DNA of 38,550 bases, from contig JAAYTD010000057.1 in NCBI GenBank assembly GCA_012518115.1, positions 1-38,550 on the forward strand, read 5' to 3'. Of this stretch, positions 23,079 through 32,005 are shown piece after piece. Within the stretch, counting starts at the first letter, position 1; every line of letters begins with the position of its first letter. The translations under genes were made by a program, and so were the position numbers. The notes below the pieces were generated by a model. The model did not search any database. It worked only from the letters and a program-made list of their open reading frames with translations, and was not told the DNA's origin. This DNA is from Ignavibacteria bacterium (GTDB lineage: Bacteria > Bacteroidota > Ignavibacteria > Kapaibacteriales > UBA2268).

Positions 23079-23163
23079 TTTTTAGGAGATAAAAACAGAA
23101 TAGTAATTCATTTGACATATAAAGAAACATACAAAAAAATAGCTTGCTAAAATATTAGCAACT

Positions 23164-23195
23164 TTTGTAAGAATTGATACTTTTTCTTATTTTTG
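23164..23195 (+). promoter_or_regulatory. Bacteroidota-type promoter for ribD
   Basis: TTTG (23164-23167), 20 nt, TATTTTTG (23188-23195): full match to the -33/-7 consensus, about 40 bp before the ribD start. It separates ribD from the lipoprotein operon. Confidence 0.65.
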
Positions 23196-23235
23196 TATTT
23201 CTAAGTAAATTATTTTCTAATATTTCGATATACAA

Positions 23236-24324
23236 ATGCAATCAAAAATAAGTGATACAGAAGCTATGTCTAGATGTTTAGAATTAGCATTAAATGGTTC
23301 TGGTTCTGTTAGTCCAAATCCATTAGTTGGTTCTGTAATAATCAAAGACGGAGTTATTATTTCTGAAGCTTGGCATGAAGAATATGGCGGTTTACATGCT
23401 GAAATAAATGCTATTAATAAAAGTGGGTTAAGCTCCTTTGAAGGTATGACCTTAGCAGTAAATTTAGAACCTTGTTCACATTTTGGAAAACAAGCGCCTT
23501 GCGTTGATACTATTATTGAGAAAAAATTTTCGCGTGTTATCATAGGAATGAAAGATCCTAATCCTTTAGTTTCTGGTAATGGTATAGAAAAATTGAAAAA
23601 AGCAGGTATAGCTGTTGAAGTCGGCATATTAGAAAAAGATTGCAAATGGATAAATCGTTTTTTTTGCAAGAAGATGGAAACCAATTTCCCATTTATTGTT
23701 ATGAAAGTAGCTCAATCTTTAGACGGTTGCATAGCCACAATAACAGGCGAATCAAAATGGATTACTTGTGAAGAAAGTCGCAGGCGTACTCATATTTTAA
23801 GACACGAATGTGATGCTATTCTTGTTGGCATTAATACTGTTTTAGAAGATAATCCGATTTTAGATACACGACATATTGGCAATATCAAGCTCCCTACAGT
23901 AATAATTTTAGATACAAATCTACGTTTCCCATTAAATTCAAATCTAGCTTTAAGTTCAACAAAACGTAAAGTTATAGTTGTTCACTCAAGCGATAATAAA
24001 GAAAGAATAGAAGAGCTAGCTAGCGCCAACATAAATTTAATTTATGTTGAAAATATGTTTGATTTGAAGAATATTTTGGAACTTATTGCAACTCAAGAAA
24101 ATCTTATTTCTGTACTTGTCGAAGGTGGTTCTCATATTTTCAGTTCTTTTGTAAGTTCAAATCTTATCGATGAATTACATCTCTTTGTCGCACCAATTAT
24201 TATAGGCAACGGAAAGCGTACTTTTTCAACAGTAGAAACATTAAAGCTTTCGGAAAGTTATAAATTACGCCTTGTAAGCAGCACAAAAAGCGGAACAGAC
24301 GAACATATTTTTTTAATGAAATAA
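23236..24324 (+). CDS. ribD: Bifunctional riboflavin biosynthesis deaminase/reductase
   Basis: Deaminates 2,5-diamino-6-ribosylamino-pyrimidinone phosphate and then reduces the ribose side chain, two steps of riboflavin synthesis. The 362-aa protein has the N-terminal cytidine-deaminase-type Zn site: HAEINAI (His54, Glu56) and LEPCSHFGKQAPC (Cys80, Cys89). The NADPH-dependent reductase domain follows (about 150-362: VMKVAQSLDGCIAT, GINTVLEDNP, VLVEGGSHIFSSF). It stands alone, with its own promoter and a terminator shared with gdh. No FMN riboswitch was seen in the 5' region. Confidence 0.95.
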   Translation: MQSKISDTEAMSRCLELALNGSGSVSPNPLVGSVIIKDGVIISEAWHEEYGGLHAEINAINKSGLSSFEGMTLAVNLEPCSHFGKQAPCVDTIIEKKFSRVIIGMKDPNPLVSGNGIEKLKKAGIAVEVGILEKDCKWINRFFCKKMETNFPFIVMKVAQSLDGCIATITGESKWITCEESRRRTHILRHECDAILVGINTVLEDNPILDTRHIGNIKLPTVIILDTNLRFPLNSNLALSSTKRKVIVVHSSDNKERIEELASANINLIYVENMFDLKNILELIATQENLISVLVEGGSHIFSSFVSSNLIDELHLFVAPIIIGNGKRTFSTVETLKLSESYKLRLVSSTKSGTDEHIFLMK

Positions 24325-24341
24325 TGATTTTAGATAAAAAA

Positions 24342-24375
24342 AAGAGGTTACATTTTGTTGTAACCTCTTATATTT
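24342..24375. terminator. Bidirectional terminator between ribD and gdh
   Basis: AAGAGGTTAC (24342-24351) and GTAACCTCTT (24360-24369) form a perfect 10-bp stem with an 8-nt loop. A/T runs on both sides allow termination of both converging genes. Confidence 0.85.
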
Positions 24376-24403
24376 TTATAAAGTAACGTCTAATTTAATT
24401 GAC

Positions 24404-25690
24404 TTATACTATACCACGTAATTTAACTGCATCAGCAACACGTTTGATTGCAATTAGATAAGCAGCGTCACGCATATAAGCATTTTTCTCTTTTGCCATA
24501 TTTGAAACGCCGTGATAAGCAGCTGTCATTTTTTGATCTAATTTTTCAAGAACTTCGTCTTTTGGCCAGTAATAGTTCATATTGTTTTGAACTTGTTCAA
24601 AATATGAGCAAGTAACACCACCAGCATTACATAAGAAATCAGGAATAACAAATATACCTTTTGATTTAATTACTTCATCTGCTTCAGGAGTAGTTGGACC
24701 GTTAGCACATTCGTTTATAATTTTCACTGACGGCGAAATCATATTAACTGTATCTGCATTGATTTGATTTTCCAAAGCAGCTGGCATTAATATATCAACT
24801 TCTTGTTTTATCCAGTCGTTACCATCAAGAATTTCAAAGCCTAAATCTTTAGCTTTAGCTTGGTCGATTGTACCAAACTTATCTGTAATTCCAATAAGTT
24901 CGTCATAATTTGTACCTGCTGCTTTTCTGAAAGTAATAGCTTTTTTCACGTTGTTATCCCAGCAAGATACTGCAATAACTTTTCCACCTAATTGAGTATA
25001 AAGTTTAATTGCATATTGTGCAACATTACCGAAACCTTGCACTGAAGCTGTAGTTTTTGTAATATCAATACCTTTTTCTTTTAATGCTTCTCTTAAAGTA
25101 AAGATTGCTCCGAAACCTGTTGCTTCGGTACGTCCTAAAGAACCACCTGCACCTACTGGTTTACCTGTTATAACTCCAGGATATTTCATTCCAGTAATTT
25201 TTTCATATTCATCAAGCATCCAAATCATCATTTGGCTGTTTGTCATAACATCAGGTGCCGGAACGTCTTGTATAGGTCCTATTACTTTCCATATTTGGCG
25301 AATATAACCACGACAAATTAATTCTTGTTCTCGCAATGACAAAATACGTGGATCACAAACAACACCACCTTTTCCACCGCCAAGAGGAATATCAACACAA
25401 GCTGTTTTCCAAGTCATCCACATTGAAAGTGCACGAACTGTATCTATAGTTTCATTTGGATGGAAACGAATACCGCCTTTTGCAGGACCGCGAGCATCAT
25501 TATGTTGACATCTAAAACCACGGAATACTTGATAAGTTCCATCATCCATTCTTATAGGAATGCTAAAATGATATTCTCTATCTGGAACGCGAAGAAAATC
25601 GCAAGTTGCTTGATCTAATTGTAATTGTTTTGCAACATTATCAAATTGTTGTTGCGCCATTTTAAAAGGATTGAAATTTTGATCTGCCAT
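24404..25690 (-). CDS. gdhA: Glutamate dehydrogenase (Glu/Leu/Phe/Val family)
   Basis: Reversible oxidative deamination of glutamate to 2-oxoglutarate, linking amino acid catabolism and ammonia assimilation. The 428-aa protein shows the substrate lysine regions GPAKGGIRFHP (Lys71) and DIPLGGGKGGVVCDP (Lys107), followed by APDVMTN. The dinucleotide-binding part reads TTASVQGFGNVAQYAIKLY, and the C-terminus carries PEADEVIKSKGIFVIPDFLCNAGGVTCSYFEQVQN. Length and motifs fit the hexameric ~430-aa subfamily; cofactor preference (NAD or NADP) cannot be read with certainty. It has a long 5' leader with a hairpin and is monocistronic. Confidence 0.93.
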   Translation of the reverse strand: MADQNFNPFKMAQQQFDNVAKQLQLDQATCDFLRVPDREYHFSIPIRMDDGTYQVFRGFRCQHNDARGPAKGGIRFHPNETIDTVRALSMWMTWKTACVDIPLGGGKGGVVCDPRILSLREQELICRGYIRQIWKVIGPIQDVPAPDVMTNSQMMIWMLDEYEKITGMKYPGVITGKPVGAGGSLGRTEATGFGAIFTLREALKEKGIDITKTTASVQGFGNVAQYAIKLYTQLGGKVIAVSCWDNNVKKAITFRKAAGTNYDELIGITDKFGTIDQAKAKDLGFEILDGNDWIKQEVDILMPAALENQINADTVNMISPSVKIINECANGPTTPEADEVIKSKGIFVIPDFLCNAGGVTCSYFEQVQNNMNYYWPKDEVLEKLDQKMTAAYHGVSNMAKEKNAYMRDAAYLIAIKRVADAVKLRGIV

Positions 25691-25713
25691 AAAAGAAACC
25701 TCTATTTTTTTCA

Positions 25714-25742
25714 GCGGACAATATTAATTTGGCTATGTCCGC
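25714..25742 (-). promoter_or_regulatory. Inverted repeat in the gdh leader
   Basis: GCGGACA (25714-25720) and TGTCCGC (25736-25742) form a perfect 7-bp inverted repeat with a 15-nt spacer, between the gdh start codon and its predicted promoter. It is a GC-rich island in very AT-rich DNA. It could be an operator or an RNA hairpin close to the ribosome-binding region. Confidence 0.45.
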
Positions 25743-25798
25743 AGATAAATGTGTTAATTAAATTTTATTTTTATTAAAAATGTGAAATAAATTTATCA

Positions 25799-25806
25799 CA
25801 AATTTA
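25799..25806 (-). promoter_or_regulatory. -7 box for gdh
   Basis: CAAATTTA on the + strand is TAAATTTG on the coding strand, matching TAnnTTTG. It implies a leader of about 100 nt. No clear TTTG at -33. The rest of the 311-bp gap between gdh and the OmpA gene is AT-rich; apart from this box, the leader hairpin and the terminator at 25941 nothing is recognisable. Confidence 0.4.
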
Positions 25807-25940
25807 AGCAAATTATTTCTAAAAAAAAAATAATATTGCTTTTTTCAGTTTTTTTTTATTTTTTAAAAATATATGTTTTTCTATAAGGAAAATTATATTA
25901 CATTTATAAGTAATAAATAAATTGATATTATAAAATAAAA

Positions 25941-25979
25941 AAAAACAGGCTTTAGTATTATTAAAGCCTGTTTTTCTTT
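25941..25979 (-). terminator. Terminator after the OmpA-family gene
   Basis: AAAAACAGGCTTTA (25941-25954) pairs with TAAAGCCTGTTTTT (25962-25975) around a 7-nt loop. On the minus strand it lies just after the OmpA-like stop and is followed by a T-rich run. Confidence 0.85.
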
Positions 25980-26001
25980 TTATTAATTCTTCAAAGAAGA
26001 T

Positions 26002-27219
26002 TTATTTTGTTCTATAGAACTCAACTCTACGATTCTTTTGTCTGTTAGCATCGCTTGTATTAGGAACTAAAGGTTCGCTCATTCCAACGCCACGAGCATT
26101 TAATCTTTCAGATTCAATTCCACGCTCTACTAACCAAGCTTTTACTGCATCAGCACGTTCTTGTGAAAGTACAAGATTAGGTTCTTCCCCACCTACATCG
26201 TCAGTATGCCCAACAATATCAAATCTCATATCAGGAATTTTTTGCATAGCTTTCAAAGCATTGCCAAGTATTTTTTCTGAAGTATTAGAAATCGTTGATT
26301 TTCCTGTAACGAACTCAATATTTCTTAAAATTATTTTCTCACCAACTCCGACATTCAAAATATCATCATCAGGATCTAAAGGATTAGCGCCATAACGAAC
26401 TTCAACACCGTCTTTAACTCCACCGCCATCTGTGTCTGGATTTAACGGATCTGTTTTATATTTATAAACTTCCTCACCGTCAAGTAATCCATCATCATCT
26501 GTATCTGGATTAAACGGATCTGTACCTAAACGAAGTTCTTCTTCGTCAGGTAATCCATCACCGTCACTATCTTTAGGTATTCTAAAAAGATTGAAATTAA
26601 TACCGAGACGAGCAAAATATCCGCCATCATTTATAGCATCATGAACAGGATTAAGATCGTCAGACAAAGTAAATCCAATACCTAAATTGAAATCTAAAGA
26701 CACAAGAGAACTTAGAGCATACTTGAATCCAACTCCAATAGGAAAAGTTGCAGTTACGCCGCTTTCTTTAGGATCAACTTTTTCACCTTCAGGGTCATTT
26801 GCAACATTAGCATTAAAAGGCATATCTGTACACTTGAAGGTCATTAGTCCAAGCCCTCCCAATACGTATGGAGTTAATTTCTCTTCAGTTAAAAATTCAT
26901 ATCTCAATCGTAATTCTGTTGTAGTAAAATTACTTGCATATTGAGAAAATCCGCCTTTTTCACTTGTAGATGCTGTGAAATAATTAAAAGCTAGCTCTGG
27001 AGACAAACCTTCACCAAAAGCACCATGCCATATTCCATAGGCTCCAAATAAAGGTCCTATGCTTCTTTCTGCTGGAATAGATTCGTTTATACCGTAATAT
27101 ATTCCTCCACCGAAACCTACCGCAATTGTTTGATCATTTTTTGCTGCAAATAGCGTTGTCGATGACATTAAAAACAAAATTAACAAAAACTTTTTAAATG
27201 GTTTCATATTCTTACTCAT
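26002..27219 (-). CDS. OmpA-family outer membrane protein with thrombospondin type 3 repeats
   Basis: A 405-aa protein with a signal peptide (FLLILFLMSSTTLFAA). The N-terminal ~190 residues form an 8-stranded-type beta-barrel (YAIWHGAFGEGL..., alternating aromatic strands, ending FARLGINFNLFR). A calcium-binding TSP3 linker follows (about 216-288: DSDGDGLPDEEE, GTDPFNPDTDDDGLLDGEE, NPDTDGGG). The C-terminal OmpA peptidoglycan-binding domain (about 298-405) contains DIVGHTDDVGGEEPN and NRRVEFYRTK. It tethers the outer membrane to the cell wall. Homologues with this order are abundant in Bacteroidota. The ATG at 27219 or the one four codons later (27207) could be used; both keep the signal peptide. 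Confidence 0.93.
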   Translation of the reverse strand: MSKNMKPFKKFLLILFLMSSTTLFAAKNDQTIAVGFGGGIYYGINESIPAERSIGPLFGAYGIWHGAFGEGLSPELAFNYFTASTSEKGGFSQYASNFTTTELRLRYEFLTEEKLTPYVLGGLGLMTFKCTDMPFNANVANDPEGEKVDPKESGVTATFPIGVGFKYALSSLVSLDFNLGIGFTLSDDLNPVHDAINDGGYFARLGINFNLFRIPKDSDGDGLPDEEELRLGTDPFNPDTDDDGLLDGEEVYKYKTDPLNPDTDGGGVKDGVEVRYGANPLDPDDDILNVGVGEKIILRNIEFVTGKSTISNTSEKILGNALKAMQKIPDMRFDIVGHTDDVGGEEPNLVLSQERADAVKAWLVERGIESERLNARGVGMSEPLVPNTSDANRQKNRRVEFYRTK

Positions 27220-27260
27220 GTTTTGTGAAAAATTTTTTTTTATATTTTAATATAGTTTAA

Positions 27261-27268
27261 CAAATATA
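27261..27268 (-). promoter_or_regulatory. -7 box for the OmpA-family gene
   Basis: CAAATATA (+), TATATTTG on the coding strand, about 42 bp before the start. A CAAA (TTTG on the coding strand) at 27292-27295 could be the -33 element, with a slightly long 23-nt spacer. Confidence 0.5.
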
Positions 27269-27384
27269 CAAAAAATTATTTTAAAAATATGCAAAAGAAT
27301 ATTTTAAGAAATATATTTTTTATATTAATTTACAAAATTGATTGTATTTTTATAGTTATATAAAAATTTATCTTTCAACTATGC

Positions 27385-27415
27385 TTGCAAATATAAAAAG
27401 TAATTGTTATATTTG
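27385..27415 (+). promoter_or_regulatory. Promoter for the hydCBA operon
   Basis: CTTG-type -33 element (TTG at 27385-27387), 20 nt, TATATTTG (27408-27415). Start predicted near 27422, about 55 nt before hydC. It is divergent from the OmpA promoter in the same 258-bp gap. Confidence 0.6.
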
Positions 27416-27477
27416 TGTTTTCATTTAATTAAAATATTATTTCATTCACTATTTCATTATTCGAGTAATTTTAAGAT

Positions 27478-28011
27478 ATGAGTAACACTCAAGTTGACAA
27501 ATCTGCTATGCGCAAATTTCAGAAAGTTTGTGATATTTTGCAGAATTATGATTATGACTCAAAAAACTTAGTACCTATACTCCAAGAAGTACAAGAAGAA
27601 TATAGGTATTTGCCGGAAGACATCATGACTTTTGTTGCATCTTCTTTAGATATTTCACCGGCTAAGGTTTATGGAGTTGCCACTTTTTACGCACATTTTG
27701 CTTTAGAACCTAAGGGTAAATATATTATCAAAGTGTGTGATGGTACAGCTTGCCACGTACGACATTCTTTACGTATTATTGAAGCTATACAAGAACATTT
27801 GGATTTAACGGAAAAGCGTAATACTACAAACGATTTAATGTTTACGCTTGAAATTGTATCTTGCTTAGGAGCTTGTGGTCTTGCTCCTGTAGTTGTTGTA
27901 AATGAAGATGTCTATCCCGTTATGAATCCTGAATCCACTATAAAACTAATTGACACCATTATAGCAAAAGAAAATGGTAAGGAGGGTGATAATGATAAAG
28001 TCGCTATCTAA
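27478..28011 (+). CDS. hydC: Electron-bifurcating [FeFe] hydrogenase, small subunit (NuoE-like)
   Basis: The thioredoxin-like [2Fe-2S] subunit of the HydABC complex, 177 aa. An N-terminal helical part (about 10-75, including LPEDIMTFVASSLDISPAKVYGVATFYAHF) precedes the cluster domain with cysteines C87, C92, C129 and C133 (CDGTACHVR ... CLGACGLAP). It passes electrons within the complex next to the flavin subunit. The same fold occurs in NuoE of complex I and in formate dehydrogenases, but the following hydB and hydA define its role. The 3' end overlaps hydB by 20 nt. Confidence 0.93.
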   Translation: MSNTQVDKSAMRKFQKVCDILQNYDYDSKNLVPILQEVQEEYRYLPEDIMTFVASSLDISPAKVYGVATFYAHFALEPKGKYIIKVCDGTACHVRHSLRIIEAIQEHLDLTEKRNTTNDLMFTLEIVSCLGACGLAPVVVVNEDVYPVMNPESTIKLIDTIIAKENGKEGDNDKVAI

Positions 28012-29905
28012 TTTAGAAGCTTTAGATGCTGTAAAAAAAGAATATGCAAAAAAAATCGCTTTATTAAAACGTGAAATTATTGTATGTGCCGGTACAGGTT
28101 GTACTGCGAATGGTTCTTTAAAAGTTTATGAAGAACTAAAAAAACAAATAGAAAACGCAGGTCTTAACTTAGTAGTTAAACTTGATTTTGAAGAAGATAA
28201 AAAAGATCCTCACTATGTAATGAGTTCTGGTTGTCAAGGTTTTTGTCAAATGGGACCTTTAGTAACAATAGAACCTGATCACATTCAATATGTACATGTT
28301 AAGCCTGAAGATGTAAACGAGATAGTTTATACTACTTTGGTAGGCAATAAACTTGTAGATCGCTTACTTTATAAAGATCCTGTAACACAACAATCTTACA
28401 AAGGCACATCAAGCATTCCATTTTACGCTCGCCAACAACGAACTGTATTAAAAAATTGCGGTCATATTGATCCTAACTCTATTTTTGAATACATAGGTAA
28501 AGATGGATATTATGGTGCTTACAAAGCTCTTACAGAAATGTCAGATGAAGATATTTGTAACAATTTGTTACTTTCAGGGTTACGCGGTCGCGGCGGCGGT
28601 GGTTTCCCTACAGGTAGAAAATGGGATTTAACTCGTATCCAACCGGGAACGAAAAAATATATTGTTTGTAACGCTGATGAAGGTGATCCTGGTGCATTTA
28701 TGGACAGAAGCATTTTAGAAGGTAATCCTCATTCAGTTTTAGAAGGAATGATAATAGCGGCTAAAGCTATTGGTGCTGACGAAGGATATATATACGTTCG
28801 TACAGAATATCCACTTGCTTGTCGCAGGATTAAAGAAGCTATTGCCGAAGCTGAACGTTTTGGCTTACTCGGCGAAAATATCTTTAATTCAGGTCAAAAC
28901 TTAAAAATTCATGTTATGGAGGGTGCTGGTGCTTTTGTTTGCGGTGAGGAGACTGCTCTTATAGCTTCAATTGAAGGTAAGCGTGGTATGCCTATGCCAA
29001 AACCACCTTTTCCTGCTCAATCGGGACTTTTCGGAAAACCAACTTGTATTAATAACGTAGAGACTTTATCAGCTGTTCCGCTTATTATTTTCAATGGTCC
29101 TAATTTCTTCAAATCGATGGGAACAGAAAAAGCAGCAGGTACAAAAACATTTGCTTTAACAGGAAATGTTGCTAATACCGGTTTGATTGAAGTACCGTTT
29201 GGAACAACTCTTCGTGAAATTGTTATGAATATCGGTGGTGGTGTTTTGAATGATAAAGGTGAAGTTGATCCTGACGCTTTCAAAGCAGTTCAAATAGGAG
29301 GACCATCAGGCGGTTGTTTAACCAAAGAACATTTAGATATAAAATTAGATTATGACAACTTGTTAAGCGTGGGTGCTATGGTCGGCTCAGGCGGACTTGT
29401 TGTAATGAATAATAGTACTTGTATTGTTTCTGTTGCTAGATTCTTTATGAAATTTACGCAAAATGAAAGTTGCGGTAAATGTATTATATGTCGTGAAGGA
29501 ACAAAACAAATACTAGCTTTACTCGATGATATACAAAATGGAGATGCTACGTTAGAAACATTGGATTTGTTAGAAAGTTTAGCTCTTTCCGTGAAAGCTG
29601 GCTCCTTATGTGGACTTGGAAAAACTGCTCCTAATCCTGTGCTTGCAACATTAAAGTATTTCCGTGCTGAATATGAAGAACATATTATAAACAAACGTTG
29701 TCCGACCAAACAATGTAAAGCACTTATGAAACCTGAAATACTACCTGACAAATGTAAAGGCTGTCGTGTATGTGTGAAAACCTGTCCAGTAGGTGCTATT
29801 AGTGGTGATTTAAAGAAACCCCACGTAATTGATGATAAACTTTGTATTAAATGTGGAGCTTGTGCTCAAGTTTGTCGTTTTAACGCTATAATAGGAGTTG
29901 CATAA
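27992..29905 (+). CDS. hydB: Electron-bifurcating [FeFe] hydrogenase, flavin/NADH subunit (NuoF-like)
   Basis: The 637-aa NAD(H)- and FMN-binding subunit where, in the known HydABC enzymes, electrons from NADH and ferredoxin are combined to make H2. Domains: N-terminal thioredoxin-like [2Fe-2S] (C32, C37, C81, C85); NuoF core with the glycine-rich GRGGGGFPTG (199-208) and NADEGDPGAFMDR (227-239); SLBB; an iron-sulfur helical domain (CGKCIICREG); and two C-terminal [4Fe-4S] ferredoxin motifs (CKGCRVCVKTCPVG and CIKCGACAQVC). The ATG at 27992 is preferred over 27974 because AAGGAGGGTGAT lies just before it. The stop overlaps the hydA start (TAATG). Confidence 0.94.
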   Translation: MIKSLSNLEALDAVKKEYAKKIALLKREIIVCAGTGCTANGSLKVYEELKKQIENAGLNLVVKLDFEEDKKDPHYVMSSGCQGFCQMGPLVTIEPDHIQYVHVKPEDVNEIVYTTLVGNKLVDRLLYKDPVTQQSYKGTSSIPFYARQQRTVLKNCGHIDPNSIFEYIGKDGYYGAYKALTEMSDEDICNNLLLSGLRGRGGGGFPTGRKWDLTRIQPGTKKYIVCNADEGDPGAFMDRSILEGNPHSVLEGMIIAAKAIGADEGYIYVRTEYPLACRRIKEAIAEAERFGLLGENIFNSGQNLKIHVMEGAGAFVCGEETALIASIEGKRGMPMPKPPFPAQSGLFGKPTCINNVETLSAVPLIIFNGPNFFKSMGTEKAAGTKTFALTGNVANTGLIEVPFGTTLREIVMNIGGGVLNDKGEVDPDAFKAVQIGGPSGGCLTKEHLDIKLDYDNLLSVGAMVGSGGLVVMNNSTCIVSVARFFMKFTQNESCGKCIICREGTKQILALLDDIQNGDATLETLDLLESLALSVKAGSLCGLGKTAPNPVLATLKYFRAEYEEHIINKRCPTKQCKALMKPEILPDKCKGCRVCVKTCPVGAISGDLKKPHVIDDKLCIKCGACAQVCRFNAIIGVA

Positions 29906-31908
29906 TGAATACTTTAACTGTTGATGGAAAATTAGTTACATTTAGTAACGATGATAGAAATTTGCTTGAAGTAATTAGAAAAGCAAATATAGAACTACCT
30001 ACATTCTGCTATCATTCAGAACTTAGTGTATATGGCGCTTGTCGCCTTTGCCTTGTTGAGATTGAAGGACGCGGATTAAATACAGCTTGTACAACTAAGC
30101 CCGAACCTAATTTAGTAGTAAGAACAAATACTGCTCAATTACGCGATATCCGCAAATTTACTATAGAATTATTACTAGCTAGTTACGAACATGATTGTAC
30201 AACTTGCTCTAAATCTACTGCTTGTAAATTACAAGATATAGCTAAAAGACTTGGAGTTACAAAAGTTCGTTTCAAACGCGGACAAAGCAATTTGCCAATC
30301 GATGATAGCTCTTGGGCATTAGTTCGCGATCCTAATAAATGTATTTTATGTGGTGATTGCGTACGTGCATGCGAAGAAATACAAGGTATAGGCGCTATTG
30401 ATTTTGCTTGGCGTGGAGCTAACACACATGTTGTTCCAGCATTTAACAAAGGACTTGCTCATGTTGATTGTGTTGATTGCGGTCAATGTTCACGCGTATG
30501 TCCGACTGGTGCTATCGTGCCACGCTCTCAAATCGATGCAGTTTGGAAAGAATTAGATAATCCTGAAAAAACTGTTGTTGTTCACTTTGCTCCTGCTGTT
30601 CGCGTTGCTATTGGTGAAGCATTCGGTATGCCAGCGGGCACTGTTCTCCCAGGGCAAATAGCGTCAGCACTTCGTACTATCGGTTTTGACAAGATTTACG
30701 ATACTTCTTTTACGGCAGATTTAACAATTATGGAAGAAGCCACTGAACTTGTAGGACGCATTCAAAATGGCGGAGTTATGCCTATGTTTACATCTTGCTG
30801 TCCTGCTTGGGTTAAATATATGGAACAATATTACCCTGAAATGTTGCCAAATCTATCGACATGTAAATCACCGATGGGAATGTTCGGTGCGGTTGCAAAA
30901 AGTTATTTACCTGACTTTTTAAATATAGATCCTAAAAATTTAGTAGTAGTTACAATTATGCCTTGTACTGCTAAAAAAGTCGAAGCTAAACGTCCTGAAT
31001 TTACAACAGATGGAATGCCTGACAATGACTATGTTTTAACAACACAAGAATTTGCAACGATGATAAAACAATCTGGAATACGTTTCCAAGATTTATCACC
31101 AGAACCTTTTGATTTACCATTCGGTTATAAAACAGGTGCAGGCGTAATTTTTGGTAATACAGGTGGCGTTATGGAAGCTGCATTGCGATATGCAGTTGAA
31201 ATAGTAGAAGGTAAGCCTTTATCTAACCTTGAATTTAATGAAGTTCGTGGTGAAGAAGGAATTCGTGAAATTAACCTTACTGTTGGCGAACTTGAATTAA
31301 AAATTGCTGTAGTACACGGTTTGAAGAATGCTAAAAAAGTAGTACAGGACATCAAAGAAGGTAGAAAAATATATCACTTTGTTGAAGTAATGACTTGCCC
31401 AGGCGGTTGTATTGGCGGTGCAGGACAACCTGTTTATTTTGATAAAGCTATTCGTACAGAAAGAATAAAAGGACTCTATAGTGCTGATAAAATGCTACAA
31501 ATGCAAAAATCACAAGAAAATCCTTACATACAAGAACTTTATAAAAACTTCTTAGGCGAAGTTGGTGGCGAAAAAGCTCACAAACTATTACATACTCACT
31601 ACTATAACAGAAAACGTATCTCTGAAGAAGGTATGTCCATACTAGAAAATGTCGGAAATAAGCTATCTATTAGTGTATGTGTTGGTACAAACTGTTTTAT
31701 GAAAGGTTCACAAGAAATCTTAAAACGAGTTCTTAACTTTATAGAATCTAAAAATCTTACTGATTTTGTTGAAGTTAAAGCCAATTTCTGTATGGAAAAT
31801 TGTGATAAAGGACCTAGTGTAAGTATTGGTAATAAAGTTTACAGTAATGTTTCTTTCGACAATATTGTAAAGGAAATTGAAGCACAACTAGAAGCTGTAA
31901 CAAAATAA
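29905..31908 (+). CDS. hydA: [FeFe] hydrogenase catalytic subunit
   Basis: A 667-aa cytoplasmic enzyme that makes or oxidises H2 at the H-cluster. Order of domains: plant-type [2Fe-2S] (C35, C46, C49, C62); His-Cys3 [4Fe-4S] (H96, C98, C101, C107); two [4Fe-4S] motifs (CILCGDCVRAC and CVDCGQCSRVCP). The H-cluster motifs are L1 TSCCPAW (296-302), L2 MPCTAKK (352-358) and L3 TCPGGCIGG (497-505). A C-terminal thioredoxin-like [2Fe-2S] domain follows (CVGTNCFMKGS ... FCMENCDKGP). With hydB and hydC this is the group A3, bifurcating or NAD-linked type. The maturases HydE, HydF and HydG are not in the window. Confidence 0.95.
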   Translation: MNTLTVDGKLVTFSNDDRNLLEVIRKANIELPTFCYHSELSVYGACRLCLVEIEGRGLNTACTTKPEPNLVVRTNTAQLRDIRKFTIELLLASYEHDCTTCSKSTACKLQDIAKRLGVTKVRFKRGQSNLPIDDSSWALVRDPNKCILCGDCVRACEEIQGIGAIDFAWRGANTHVVPAFNKGLAHVDCVDCGQCSRVCPTGAIVPRSQIDAVWKELDNPEKTVVVHFAPAVRVAIGEAFGMPAGTVLPGQIASALRTIGFDKIYDTSFTADLTIMEEATELVGRIQNGGVMPMFTSCCPAWVKYMEQYYPEMLPNLSTCKSPMGMFGAVAKSYLPDFLNIDPKNLVVVTIMPCTAKKVEAKRPEFTTDGMPDNDYVLTTQEFATMIKQSGIRFQDLSPEPFDLPFGYKTGAGVIFGNTGGVMEAALRYAVEIVEGKPLSNLEFNEVRGEEGIREINLTVGELELKIAVVHGLKNAKKVVQDIKEGRKIYHFVEVMTCPGGCIGGAGQPVYFDKAIRTERIKGLYSADKMLQMQKSQENPYIQELYKNFLGEVGGEKAHKLLHTHYYNRKRISEEGMSILENVGNKLSISVCVGTNCFMKGSQEILKRVLNFIESKNLTDFVEVKANFCMENCDKGPSVSIGNKVYSNVSFDNIVKEIEAQLEAVTK

Positions 31909-31926
31909 CAACCTTTTTTACAAGAA

Positions 31927-31969
31927 AAACGGGACTTTGCAAATTTAATTTGTAAAGTCCCGTTTTTTA
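31927..31969. terminator. Terminator between hydA and yicC
   Basis: AACGGGACTTT (31928-31938) pairs with AAAGTCCCGTT (31954-31964). The stem continues inward through GCAAA/TTTGT to a short loop, and TTTT follows. It lies between the converging hydA and yicC genes. Confidence 0.85.
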
Positions 31970-32005
31970 ATTACCAAATAATAAAAAAGTTTAAATTAAG
32001 GTCTT

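Larger units (their letters stand above)
21705..23093 (+). repeat. Tandem gene duplication of about 690 bp units
   Basis: Each unit consists of the lipoprotein gene plus the same tail, CACCCTTATCCTTTTTAATT followed by TTTAGGAGATAAA. In unit 1 this tail provides the ribosome site of copy 2. After copy 2 the tail (23059-23093) leads to no gene, leaving an orphan ribosome site. This is the footprint of unequal crossing-over or of a lost third copy. Confidence 0.85.

Noticed and set aside
23080-23235. FMN riboswitch before ribD
   Set aside because: None of the conserved FMN-aptamer segments is present and the predicted leader is only about 35 nt.
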